DNA of 64,000 nucleotides from contig OZ022597.1 in the NCBI GenBank assembly GCA_963669155.1, positions 5,115,965 to 5,179,964 of the forward strand, read 5' to 3'. The DNA is from Arbacia lixula. Taxonomy: Eukaryota; Echinodermata; Echinoidea; Arbacioida; Arbaciidae. Of the stretch, positions 1-11,200 are shown piece after piece (position 1 is the first letter of the stretch; each line of letters starts with the position of its first letter). The translations under genes were made by a program, and so were the position numbers. A model generated the notes under the pieces. The model did no database searches. It saw only the letters and a list, made by a program, of their open reading frames with translations, and was not told the DNA's origin.

Positions 1-3000
1 ATTGTCTCCAGCTGAGCGATGCGTCCCACTAGCCGCCTGTCCATCGGGGCGTTCCGCAGACGTAAGCTAGAGATGACCTCGTGCCTGGTGTGCATGCTGG
101 CTTTGGGCAGCGCGACATATACACGCCACTCCACGCAATTCTCGCAAAGCGACGCCTTCACATCTTTCGCTAGCTTCTGAGACGTGATTAACTTATAGTG
201 ATCTGTGTTGGCCTTCAGCTTGTAACTTGGAAACCGCCCAATGACCCGGAAAGACACGCGCGCCACACACCCGACTTTCTTGCTCTGCTTACATTTGTCT
301 GGATGTTTCAGTGGTTTGGCACGCCCAAGTTTATTCTTCGAGTTTCCAAACTCACAGTGGTACAGTTGTTGCCCGCCATGACAATATGGGACGTTATCAA
401 ATGGTACCTTTTGTCCTGCGACTACAAGGCCACCGTAGCGAAAGCGGCGAGCCTTCTTCCTGTTGACTACAAACTCATATGAAGAGCATTTCTTGGAGAT
501 GTAGAATTTGGAGTGGGTACACCTCTCGTACATCTTAAGTAAATGGGCCGCCTCTGCTAAGGTAGTCACATATCCTGAAGTGAAAAGATGGAAAAGTGAG
601 AATTGTTAGGTTTCTTCATGAGCTCTCTCACATATGATTGAACATCAAGAGGACTTTATTGCCTTATCACCATCATATTGACTAAATGAGGCGTGATGAC
701 ATTGTGGCCACCAAAGAAAAAAATAAGAAAAATATAAAAATAATATTGTTTTTACTAATATCTTTGCAGTGACCATGGCTAGAATGTTAATGAAATACAA
801 TCCACAGCAAGCACACAAAATATGTATGTAATGATATGCAACAAGCATTGGTTTTTATATCTTGTCCAAAAATAACGTGCTTCATGTAATTACTACTCTC
901 TCTTCATGGGTGACTGATTTACACTCAAAAACACTGAACAGGATGTAGTATTGTTTGAGCACTTGTGGCTGTAATTAGAAATAATACAACCGGGTAGCAC
1001 AGTATGGATAATGGCATTTGTAGATTTTGCGGCACACCTGTCCATGTCACTTTGAGGGCTGATATCTATATTATAGCTTGTGGTCCCTCACCCCACCCCC
1101 CCCAAAAAAAAAGCACAAAAGCACAGTACCCTCTTAAAGGTATGGAAGTGTAAGGGTACCTATTTTGTAGACAAACTCAAATTCTGTAAAACATTGCATA
1201 ATCCACAAGTACAACAAAACTGTCTGGTTTATGAAATTTGAGAGTGACGTAATTTTCACATACAGCATAAGAAGCAATTGCATCATAGTTTCCTTTTCAA
1301 TTGCAAAGTGCAGATGGAATCATTCTTGTTCACATAAGCATTCCTTATCATAAAATTGACAAGAAATGCCCCTGACATTGAGCTTCTTAGATTATGAATT
1401 CAAATTATTTTCTCAGTGAAAGGGTATGCAAAAGCAAGATTATGATTTTAAATGACTAAGATGGATATGGCTGGCTGACATGGATAAACTTAAAAATGAA
1501 ACATATCAGTTGTATAAACCCATTCAAAAGTTCCTTTTTTCTTCAACTTATTTGATTCACACAAGGGACACACCACGTTTAAGCCTCACAAGAAAATGAT
1601 GTAACTAAAAATGAAAGATGGTCTACCAAAGTATGGTGAGAGTTTCTCCTTGAAGAGGCGAGACCACTTCCTTGTAACCTCCTCTTCGTATTCATCATCC
1701 TCGTCAAAGGTCGGCTCTGGTGCCTCTCCCTGCTCCATGTCCTCAAAGCTGACTTCCTCAAGGTCGTCTGGGAAGACCTGATCTCCCTCTGGTTCATCGC
1801 TGGACTGGAGACTCTCTTGGGCCACGCCCTCCCGGATCTCCCTCGTTGCTTCCTCCAGGGGATTCACCAAACTGGTTGTAGGAGGGGCAGAGTTCTGCCC
1901 AGCTGTAGGAGCTTGGGCCATAGCGGCTGTCTGAATGGGTGCTATGAGAGGAGTCTGCTGGGGTTGTAGCATGGTAAGCTGTGGTGTTGTTAGGGTTAAC
2001 AGCCTTTGAGATGCCCCTGGAAGACTCCCCGTTGTCACCGGGAGGGTTGGCGTAGCAAGGGCAAGTTGTGGTGACGCTGTCAATGGGAGGAGCTGTGGGG
2101 ACGATAACAGCATGAACTGAGATTGCTGTGGGAATGTAGTCAGGAGAGGGGAGCTGACAGTTAGTGGGCGATTAGTGTCCAACAGCGGCGACGTTATCAG
2201 GGTTGGGTTGGGGGTCACTACAGGTGGACACTGGGACATAAGTGTAAGGGTCGGCTGCAGAGGAACCAGATTCTGCATGAACGTCCGCAGCACCTCATCG
2301 CCAAAGTTTGGGTGCGATGCCGTATTCTGTAATGAAGTTCCCTCTCTAGCTACTGTAATGCCAGGATTAACACCCTGAGGCATATTGAGAGGGATCGATG
2401 GGGAGGTCAGTCCTGAAATGGGATCAGCGAGGGTGGGCTGGATTGATGACAGCATCTGGAGGGATGTGTCTTGAAGTGTCTGGAAAGGCAAGCCTTCTGT
2501 AGACACGGCTCCTGTTGTCATGCCTTCTGTAGACACGCCTCCTGCAGGTACACCTTCTGTAGACACGCCTCCTGTTGTCATGCCCTCTGTAGAGACGCCT
2601 CCTGCAGGTACACCTTCTGTAGACACGCCTCCTGGTGTCATGCCTTCTGTAGACACGCCTACTATTGTCATGCCTTCTGTGGTCACGCCTCCTGTTGTCA
2701 TGCCTTCTGTAGACACGCATCCTGTTGTCATGCCTTCTGTAGACACACCTCCTGTTGTCAAGCCTTCTGTAGACATGCCTCCCGTTGTCGTATCTTCTAG
2801 AGACACGCCTCCTGTTGTCATGCCTTCTGTAGACACACCTCCTGCAGGTACACCTTCTGTAGACATGCCTCCCGTTGTCATGCCTTCTGAAGACATGCCT
2901 CCCGTTGTCATGCCTTCTGAAGACATGCCTCCTGTCGCCAGGCCTTCTGTAGACACGCCTCCCGTTGTCAAGCCTCCTGGAGACACGCCTCCTGCAGGTA

Positions 3001-3163
3001 CACCTTCTGTAGACATGCCTCCCGTTGGCATGCCTTCTGTCTGCACGCCTTCTGTTGTTACGCTTTCCTTAGGAGCACATCCCATAAGAACATCTTCCAC
3101 GGCCACAGCACCACCTGCTGTAGCCTGTGTAGGCCCAGCATTTCCCCCAGGTTGTGGATCCAT
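1..3163 (-). CDS. CARF/ALS2CR8-like transcription regulator, 5' part (3' end beyond window)
   Basis: Two coding exons are visible: 3163-1627 and 574-1, the second open to the window edge. The ATG at 3163 is preceded in frame by a TAA near 3235 with no ATG between. Exon 1 ends in phase 1 at a GTAGAC donor; exon 2 follows a pyrimidine-rich TTCAG acceptor and restores the frame. Residues about 30-230 are tandem 10-residue units of the type GGVSTEGMTT, then comes a long S/T/P/Q/L-rich stretch, then an acidic patch (EEVSFEDMEQGE, DEDDEYEEE). Exon 2 (about 191 residues) resembles human CARF (ALS2CR8): a VPFDNVPYC-type segment, YHCEFG, a C-x3-SKKVGC-x-A motif, a GRFPSYKL segment and WRVYVALP, in the same order. 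CARF is a nuclear calcium-responsive transcription factor; that role here is inference. The family assignment rests on remembered motif order, not a search. The gene is divergent to the MULE-derived gene. Confidence 0.72.
2470..3070 (-). repeat. 30-bp coding minisatellite (10-aa repeats) inside the CARF-like gene
   Basis: About 18-19 units of 30 bp, often paired as 60-bp dimers alternating ...GMTT and ...GVPA endings, lie in the first coding exon. The unit length is a multiple of three and the unit contains no stop codon in most frames. Several overlapping open frames on both strands are therefore artefacts of the repeat. The frame used here continues into non-repetitive sequence and a good splice donor. 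Confidence 0.9.
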
Positions 3164-5233
3164 ACATGTATATGAGGTTCCTTTGCTGCACAGGAGGCTG
3201 TTACAACCTAAGTTGTGATAATTGAAATAAAATTAAATGTATTGCATGTATTGGTTGGCATCACATTTACATAGATGTAAAATCTATCTCTAGTAGTTTA
3301 TTCTACTATTGCATTGGCACTGTGATTGCAATTTTAATAATGATAATAATAATAATGATATAATACTATGATTCATAGCCAAGGGTGCTTAGTTATACAG
3401 ACGTTTTGAAGTGCACTGCCATGACTGCAGCTGCCAGTGCCACCATTGGCATTGCTAGGCCGGCATTGGCATTGCAATTGCAAAATATTACATTTCCATT
3501 CTATGAGTTAGACCTCTACCATCCTTTACAAATAGCGCAACAGGAGAAAGTGAGAGAGAAAGAGATAACTCCTAATTAATAAAATTTTTATTTTTTTTTA
3601 ATAAAAAAAAAAATAATTTTACACTTTTAACCCCCCAAAAATACCTCGCCCCATTTTTTACTCATCCCCCATCAAAAGAATCGCCCTCTTTTAGACAGTA
3701 GGCTATTCCCCCCAAAAAAATATGGGGGGGTGCATATGGAACTCTTTCCTGGAACTCTTTCCAAACTGGATTTCATAGGATTTCTGGAATTAGAACGTTG
3801 TCATTAACATTAAAATGACATCTCCTGCGTGTAGCTGCTTTCGACCCACTACAATGCCGGCGTGTACATAATCTGGTGTGATTGAACACGCGCCTAAAAT
3901 CAACCAGCAACAACAACAACAACAACAATATCATTCAAAACATACCACATCAGAGCTAACTGCACACGAAAGAAAGCATGTGGGTCAGTGGGACAACACT
4001 GTTCGAACGAGTTTGACAAACAAACCAATAATTTGAGTATCACTCGTCTGAAGTCACTGTTTCAATTCATGCCTTTTAGAAAAACATTTGAAATCATCAT
4101 ATTTCAATAAAAAAAAATAACATTTTCGGTGTTTAAGTTAATAAATGTAATTTTTACCTCAAAATACGGATTGTGAGAAACTCAACATCACAGGCTAAGT
4201 CAATTTGGGCGATATGTTATTGCTGCCACTGAGATTTACGCAAAAGATCCCGTCACGAATTTAACAGCAACACCAGAAATCGGCGGTACACTTGGACCTT
4301 GTGGCTGTTAGCTGACGCTTCTGGGCGGGTTTCCAAATTAACGAGAAAAAGGGAGACGACAGACAAGATTCAAAACAGGTAAAAATGTAACGTTAATAGA
4401 TCGTTATAGTTAGACTCTAGAGTAGAGTCCTCCTCTTGTTAAAATTTATTTAGTTGTTTCGGTAGCAGTAAGAGTGCAAAATTGTAATATTTAGATTTTT
4501 TATTCTCGAGGAATTAGAGTAGAGTAGACTCGATGAATACTGCGAGTGCGACCAGCCCGGGAACGAAGTGACCGGCCGGACTTCGCGGGAGCGTCCCGGC
4601 CCGGGGCTAACTAGCTCCAGCTCCATCTAAGTTAGACCTCTAACTTAGTACATGTACCATGCTATTAAACTGTTGCTGCACTGTTAACGGTCGAACTCAC
4701 ACATCTGAAATAGACAAACAAAATTCCAGCTGGACCTAAGAGTAAGACCTGAAAGGTAACTGTAAATGTAACAAATAAAAATATACTGACGCGGGGTACC
4801 AGCACAGCCAGTAGTAGTCAGTACAGACAGTAATCGAGTACAGACAGGAACAACTGTCTCATTTTTATTTGGGGGGCCTTTTTTTATCGAAATGGAGATC
4901 ATACATATTGATCGATTAAATTTTTAACAGACCCAACAACTACTAGACTATTTAGATAACAGGTTTTTTTTTTTTTTTTTACAAACTTTTGACTGTGACT
5001 TAACGCAGCCTCGTAGTGGAAAACTGGAAGTTGAGATGGGCAGGTTATATTTTCAGTTTTTTTCACATTATGGAACAGCACAACCAATTCATATAAATAA
5101 GTTTTTTAGAGTATGACATCTTACTGTTAGCATTCAAGATTGATCATATGATATGTTGCTCAGCCTGATTTGATAACAATTTTTTTGTAGGTTGTGTCCT
5201 TGATTGTCAAAGACGGCTGCCAATGGCAACAGG
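3164..5233. other. Divergent intergenic region between the CARF-like and MULE-derived genes
   Basis: About 2 kb separating two genes transcribed away from each other, so it should contain both promoters. Visible content: a CAA microsatellite at about 3905-3929, A/T and C homopolymers, a GC-rich patch at about 4540-4620 with several CCGG motifs, and a T-rich polypyrimidine stretch ending in TTTGTAG at 5181-5190 that could be the acceptor of a 5'-UTR intron for the plus-strand gene. No TATA box or conserved promoter element can be assigned with confidence. Confidence 0.5.
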
Positions 5234-8200
5234 ATGGAAGAACAGCTACAGGAGGAGATGCAAGAAGTAGACTCTGAAGTTAGATGTGGTGCAGAAGAAC
5301 TGGGTGAAGTAGACGAGGGAGACAACCACCACCGTGTCGCACCACAGATCTTCACGGCTGATTCTAGCATTGGTCTGGGTTCGTACCATGGGGAGTGCCA
5401 TATTGCAATGCGCATGTCGTCAGCGTGCAGAGGGGCATTGACAGATGTGAAGAAGACACATCCAGAAATCTGGGTAAAGACTGGACTAGTTATATCTTGC
5501 CTCTAAGTTTAATCCTATTATGATCAGATACTACATGCCATTCAGGGAAAAAATTAATCCAAAATTTTCAGGGGCTTGTTTTTTATCACATTGGCTGATT
5601 TGGCTACAATTTTACATTGTGTCTGTGTGAATTTTGGGGGCTCTTTTAACATTTTTTAGAATTATTTTAAGCATTTCGTGGGTGAAATCGCCCCGAGCCC
5701 CCATGTATTTATTCCCCTGATGCCATTATCATGTCTATTATGAACATGGTCTTTGTTATGTGGATGATATTTCAAAGGGACCCTTTTAAATTTTGACCAC
5801 TTAACAAAAGAATATACATCTGTCTACCTTCATTGGTCTAGCATGGGCCCAGGTTGAAGCTATATCTTCACACAAATGGCCAGCGCTTTGCAGATTTATT
5901 TATATTTACTGCTAGTGCTATAATTTGTATATTTTTTTTTGTGAAGCATTCACAATAAGAATGCACATGAGGCCAGGCGTGATGAAACTGTCAGAACATG
6001 TACAATCCTTTTAAAGTATCCATTCATATATTTAACATGAAGGAAGAACGGGTTTATCTGCTACCAATATTGTGTTAGCGCTCGCAAACTTTATTTACGT
6101 TTGCATCTCTTCTGATTTCATCCCCTCTTTTCCTTTAAATAATTGTTTGACACTTTGGCCCTCTGACCGGCTTGATTTTCAGGCATCGCTGCCTGAGGGC
6201 TATGACTACCACATCTGTGTCATTGAGATCCCTGACCCTGCCCGACCAGATCACTTCAAGCTGGGCCTACGTCTACCGATCAGGACTGAGGCAGAGATGA
6301 ACCGCTGGGTGGAGGACTACCAACGCGTCAGCTTCACTCAGTGGCGCATCGGCCATGGCAACAGGAGGTCAAAGGCCGTCCGCATCCTCTACCAGGTACT
6401 TGATGCTTATTCAAAGAATTCAAAGGAATAGTTCTCCCTGAAATTAATTTGATTTCAGTAAAAGCAGACACATGAAAGAAACATATTAGTGAAGGTTTGA
6501 TGAAAATCTGTCAAAGGATAAGAAAATTATGATCTTTTAAAGTTTTGATTTTGTGACGTCACATGTGAGATGCTCTCCCGTGTATTGTGTACAATTTTTT
6601 AAGAATGCATTTTCTCAAAAAGATAGTATCCATTTACCTGTGCATTTGATACATTATTAAAATTACCTTTTTACACCTGTATGAAAACAAATAATTCTGT
6701 TGTCAAAGAGAGAAGAAAAAGCAATATTTCTGAAATAATTCTGCACACAACATATTGCACACAGCATTTACAGCTCCACATTGGCCCTGAAAACATCACA
6801 AGGAGGTGCAGGATGATTTGGCCCTTAAAATGCCAAAGAGAACTTATACATTGTGTTACCTTTCATCTTTACCGATATTAATACAGAGGCATAAGTTAGT
6901 GGGAAGTAGATGCAATCGATGAAAAGGATTCCTGAAATACTTCCATATGATAAAACACTGAGGTACTACAGCACACCCTCACCCTGTGTTTCCTCATCTT
7001 GATTCTATTCTCTTGTCCGACTCCACAGCGAAGCTTCAAGTGCCAGCACAACATCTTTGTGCGGAAGCGGGCGCCTGGCAATGAGACGGTGCGAGGTGCA
7101 ACCCAGCACTCCTCAGCGTGGAGAGGTCCCCAACACACTGGCTGCCAGGCCAGGCTCAACGTGGCCATTAGGGTGCATGTCACTGAGATTTCCAAGAACA
7201 GGCAGAGCAAGTGAGTCCACCATCGGGATAATTCCATGATGAGGTGGATATGAGTGCCGAATGTCAAGAGTCATTAACACTGATCTGTAGACCACAAATC
7301 ACTGAACTTTGCAAGATTTTGCACTACACATAAAACTTAACATAAGAGACTATAGATCGCCAAAATTATTTGATTTGAGTTTCGTCTGTATATACCCCAG
7401 TATCATTTGATTAAAAAAATATTTGGGTTAAAGGTAGCCCATCCCTTTTGCAGACCTAATTCTGAAAGTTCCCTGACTTTGTCATCATTTGAGAGAGAGT
7501 GGCTATATAGCCTTTCCCTGGAATCGACAAAGTTTACACTTCGGTTTTGAGGAAATAATCTTTGATAATTGATCGAGCTTTCTTTTTTTGTACCACAAAA
7601 ATAGTCAAATCTCAGTGAAAACTAGTGAGATTTTCATTTATTTTGCGAGACTTATAGTACCTCTGACCTTAAAATTTCACAGTTGGTATCACAAAGATAT
7701 ACTATGTGCTAAATATGTTTCAACTTTCATGAAGTTTGCAGATGTTTGCAAAAGGGACAGGCCATCTTTAAACTTGTGTCAAATGCAATAATCTATGTAT
7801 TAACCAGAAATTGAGATATATTTAGAACTGTATTATTGTTTACTGCACAAATGGTTACAACTGATAAAATTTATAATCAACAGTTAATTATGCCTCCGCC
7901 ACGAAGTGGCCGGAGGCATTATGTTTTCAGGTTGTGAACTTTGCTAAAAAATAGCTACAAATTGAGTCCAAAGTGATATTTTTCCAAATAAATAAAGATC
8001 CAATTGTGCAATACCAACCAAACATGGTGCAAAGATGGATCACTACTTGGGGGTAGAGGGATGATATTTTTGGTGAAATTTCTCAAAGGTCAGAGGTAGG
8101 CCTGAGTCGAATCGATTATTAAGCCGGTGTTCGATCGAAGAAGTCGAACTCCGATTTCGTTTTGATGAATTCGATGCATCGATGAAATTACCAAATTGAC

Positions 8201-11200
8201 TAGAAAACACAAAATCTTTTGTTTGATAGTCCTGTTATACACAATTTATCTTCATATTTTCACAATCTTAATTTGCTTACTTGGTTCCTACTCTCTTTTG
8301 TGAGTTTTGCAGGTAACGCATCAAGAGAATGAACAGGTCGCTTGATGATCAAGCAGCTACTACATACTACTTGGATTTGATTCGTTCACTATTATATACA
8401 GCGCAACGCCACAACAAACAATTGTCCATAGACTTTGTACAACGGATAGCATCGTGTGTTGTGAAAACCCGGAAATACAGTGGCAATCGTGCGTAAGGCT
8501 CATTTGCATACACGCTGCCGACGTACAGACTAATAGAGCGTCTCCGTACAGCGATTCGGAGACCACTGATTGGTGCATCGCGTAGATCACGTCATAACCA
8601 CGTGGTCGCCAAAATAGTGATAACGATATCCGGTCACGTTGTCCGAAACCCGGAAGCGATTTTTCGACGCATTAGGGTTACGGGAAAAAAAAATCGCAAC
8701 CCGGAAGCTGATTGACTTTCTGCCCGTTGCAATAGACTCTACAGATTCCAACCTACATACATGTATACGATGCCATATTGACGCTAATTTGTAAGATTTT
8801 GACGGAAAAACAAGAAGTAATCGAAATTCGCTTACATGTGCAGTATTGGTGAGAAAATAGATTCTCCGAGAATACCTTTCATAATTCATATAAAATAAAG
8901 GAAAGTGAAATTCTAGGTCGATTTTGGTACGAGGTGATAGAGAATTGCACGCTTGTTTTGGTGGAATACTATGTGGGGAAATGGAAGGATTGCACTGCGT
9001 ATGCTTACTATATTTTCATTCATAAATTGGCTCTTGGCAGTGGCTGGGTGACGTCATGTATCGATGCATCGATGTTCGATCGGCGCAAAGCCATCGAACA
9101 CCGGTTTCTGAAAAAATCGATATGACTCAGGCTTAGTCAGAGGTCAAATTTCAATGAACTTTGCCAAAATTGGACAAAAATTGTCCAAAATTTGATATTT
9201 TTCACATTGAATGCAAATCTAATGGTTCAATTTAAACCAAACATGGTACAGAGATGCATCACTTCATGGAGGTAGACTGGTGAAAGTGTGGATTAAATTT
9301 CTGACAGGTCAAAGGTCAATGAACTTTACCCCCAAATGGGCTAATTTTAAACAAACTTGATAAAAGGATAGATTTAGATGGACTGATTAGATTGGAAGTC
9401 ATAGAAGTAAGAGGTCAAAGGTCAATTAACATTGCCAAACTTGGCTTAACATGGAAAAACAGAATATGATACCTGTATTTTCATTTAAAAAAGGAATCAG
9501 ATGATTCATTGCCCACCAAACAGGTTTTCTGAGAATAAATCTTAATAGAGCTCGCACAGAGGCGGAGGCATATTTATCGACTGCGCGGCAGTCGAAATGC
9601 TCTAGTCTCTTATGAGACATTGTTTAACCCTTGACTCCACTGTTTAGCTGTGGTATTCAGGGTGACTTTTCCCTTGTAAGACATTGTTTAACCCTTTAAC
9701 TCCACTGTTAAGCTCTGTTATTCATAGTGATTTTTCTCTTATGATACATTGTTTAACCCTTTGACTCCACTGTTTAGCTGTGGTATTCAGGGTTACTTTT
9801 CCCTTGTAAGATATTGTTTAACCCTTTGACTCCACTGTTAAGCTCTGTTATTCATAGTGATTTTTCTCTTATGAGACATTGTTTAACCCTTTGACTCCAC
9901 TGTTTAGCTGTGGTATTCAGGGTTACTTTTCCCTTGTAAGACATTGTTTAACCCTTTGACTCCACTGTTAAGCTCTGTTATTCATAGTGATTTTTCTCTT
10001 TTGAGACATTGTTTAACCCTTTGACTCCACTGTTTAGCTGTGGTATTCAGGGTTACTTTTCTCTTGTAAGACTTTGACTCCACTGTTTAGCTATGTTATT
10101 CATGGTGATTTTTCTCTTATGAGACATTGTTTCACCCTTTGACTCCACTGTTTAGCTGTGGTATTCAAGGTTACTTTTCTCTTGTAAGACATGGTTTAAC
10201 CCTTTGACTCTACCGTTGAGCTGTGGTATTCATGGTTACTTTCCTCTTTTAAGACATTGTTTAACCCTTTGACTTTACTGTTTAGCTATGCTATTCATGG
10301 TGACTTTTCTCTTTTGAGACATTGTTTAACCCATTGACTACACTGTTTAGCTGTGGTATTCAGGGTGACTTTCCTCTTGTAAGACATTGTTTAACCCTTT
10401 GACTCCTTTGTTTAGCTCTGTTATTTATGGTGACTTTCCTCTTGTAAGACATTGCTTAACCCTTTGACTCTACCGTTAAGCTGTGGTATTCATGGTAACT
10501 TTTCTCTTTTAAGACATTGTTTTACGCTTTGACTCCACTGTAAAGCTGTGGTATTCAGGGTTACTTTTCTCTTGTAAGACATTGTTTAACCCTTTGACTC
10601 CACTGTAAAGCTGTGTTATTCATGGTGACTTTTCTCTTTTGAGACAATGTTTAACCCATTGACTACACCGTTAAGCTGTGATATTCATGGTTACTTTCCT
10701 CTTTTAAGACATTGTTTAACCCTTTGACTACACTGTTTAGCTGTGGTATTCAGGGTGACTTTTCTCTTTTGAGACAATGTTTAACCCATTGACTACACTG
10801 TTTAGCTGTGGTATTCAGGGTGACTTTCCTCTTGTAAGACATTGTTTAACCCTTTGACTTCTTTGTTTAGCTCTGTTATTCATGGTGACTTTCCTCTTGT
10901 AAGACATTGCTTAGCCCTTTGACTCCTTTGTTTAGCTCTGTTATTCATGGTGACTTTTCTCTTTTGAGACAATGTTTAACCCATTGACTACACTGTTTAG
11001 CTGTGGTATTCAGGGTGACTTTCCTCTTGTAAGACATTGTTTAACCCTTTGACTCCACTGTTTAGCTATGTTATTCATGGTGACTTTTCTCTTTTGAGAC
11101 AATGTTTAACCCATTGACTACACTGTTTAGCTGTGGTATTCAGGGTGACTTTCCTCTTGTAAGACATTGTTTAACCCTTTGACTCCTTTGTTTAGCTCTG

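Noticed and set aside
198..482. Plus-strand 94-codon ORF at the left edge
   Set aside because: It is antisense to the CARF-like domain exon, which has family motifs and splice-phase support.
2471..3218. Long plus-strand ORFs (Pro/Val/Ser-Thr repeats, Cys/His repeats) and an extra minus-strand Arg-rich ORF
   Set aside because: They are alternative frames of the stop-free 30-bp coding minisatellite. Only the minus frame with the flanking unique CARF-like sequence and splice donor is supported.
8360..8889. Minus-strand ORFs inside the hAT-like element as a transposase remnant
   Set aside because: No hAT dimerisation or BED motifs are visible in the translations, and the element is too short to be autonomous.
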